60,768 bases of DNA from an uncultured Phascolarctobacterium sp. (GTDB lineage: Bacteria > Bacillota > Negativicutes > Acidaminococcales > Acidaminococcaceae). Location of the stretch: NCBI GenBank assembly GCA_947629685.1, contig CANREP010000001.1:177958-238725 (forward strand). The letters are read 5' to 3'. The notes below the pieces were generated by a model. It saw nothing but the letters and a program-made list of their open reading frames with translations. It did no database searches and was not told where the DNA came from. The translations under genes were made by a program, and so were the position numbers. This document shows, one piece after another, positions 60,691 through 60,768 of this stretch. Numbering within the stretch: position 1 is the stretch's first letter; every line of letters begins with the position of its first letter.

Positions 60691-60768
60691 CAATCGCTCC
60701 CACCCCTAAGAGGGGTGGTTCGCAATAGCCCTATAAGGGCATAACAAAGGCCAGCGCCTAAATGACGC
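60691..60768. repeat. Hairpin-rich stretch, possible IS200/IS605-type element end
   Basis: CCACCCCT (60700-60707) pairs with AGGGGTGG (60711-60718). GCCCT/AGGGC follows at 60729-60741 around ATA, then AGGC/GCCT a few bases further. Closely spaced hairpins after a stop codon resemble the ends of IS200/IS605-family elements, but no transposase is in the window and the sequence is cut off. Tentative. Confidence 0.35.

Noticed and set aside
1-60768. CRISPR arrays, rRNA operons, prophage or complete insertion sequence
   Set aside because: No regularly spaced direct repeats, rRNA motifs, phage structural genes or transposase were seen anywhere in the window.

Overview
The window looks like the chromosome of an anaerobic diderm Firmicute (class Negativicutes; an Acidaminococcaceae relative such as Phascolarctobacterium is my guess, not proven). 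Typical Firmicute neighbourhoods (yybS-gdpP-rplI-dnaB, 3D-domain protein-rnmV-ksgA, ychF and a DUF951 gene) occur beside an outer-membrane autotransporter, which only a cell with an outer membrane would need. In Bacillus several of these genes lie close to oriC, and a cluster of DnaA-box-like 9-mers sits at 6745-6789, so the window is probably origin-proximal.

Layout. 35-6683 (+): a siroheme/corrinoid operon (precorrin-2 dehydrogenase, hemA, hemC, cobA-hemD fusion, hemB, hemL), a complete C5 route from glutamyl-tRNA to uroporphyrinogen III and precorrin-2. 6698-6933: terminators, DnaA boxes and tRNA-Lys. 7008-17345 (-): a CofE-like ligase, purA, purB, dnaB, rplI, gdpP, yybS and a DUF697-like membrane protein. 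17487-24827: gluQ, small exported proteins, a LysM protein behind an SOS-type promoter, an AEC transporter, an IscR/CymR-like regulator with cysK, an HD hydrolase and mnmA. 24937-27543 (-): a large autotransporter whose putative promoter holds a seven-G tract. 28001-30393 (-): ksgA, rnmV and a 3D-domain protein. 30641-33593 (-): a pantothenate operon (DUF2520 reductase candidate, panB, panC, panD) behind a leader with an intrinsic terminator. 34039-36632 (+): GntP permease and glycerate kinase.

36699-41909 (+) is the most striking part, a biotin locus. Two matching promoters, each with two BirA-like operators of identical geometry (half-sites 15 bp apart), drive (i) an unassigned S-component-like membrane protein plus a BioW-BioF fusion and (ii) bioY-bioD-bioA. 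No bioB is present in the window. The arrangement suggests biotin made from imported pimelate, with the unassigned membrane protein as a candidate pimelate carrier.

41942-53428: an HxlR regulator divergent from copA-copZ, MATE, FAH-family, PHP, a lipoprotein, ychF, LysE and EamA exporters, a RibU-like S component and a DUF951 protein. 53428-59965 (-): a CBS-ACT protein and a branched-chain amino-acid ABC transporter (livF, livG, livM, livH) with two paralogous binding lipoproteins separated by terminators. The right edge carries an unknown membrane protein followed by a run of hairpins that may be the end of an IS200/IS605-type element.

All calls were made by reading the sequence; no database search was run.
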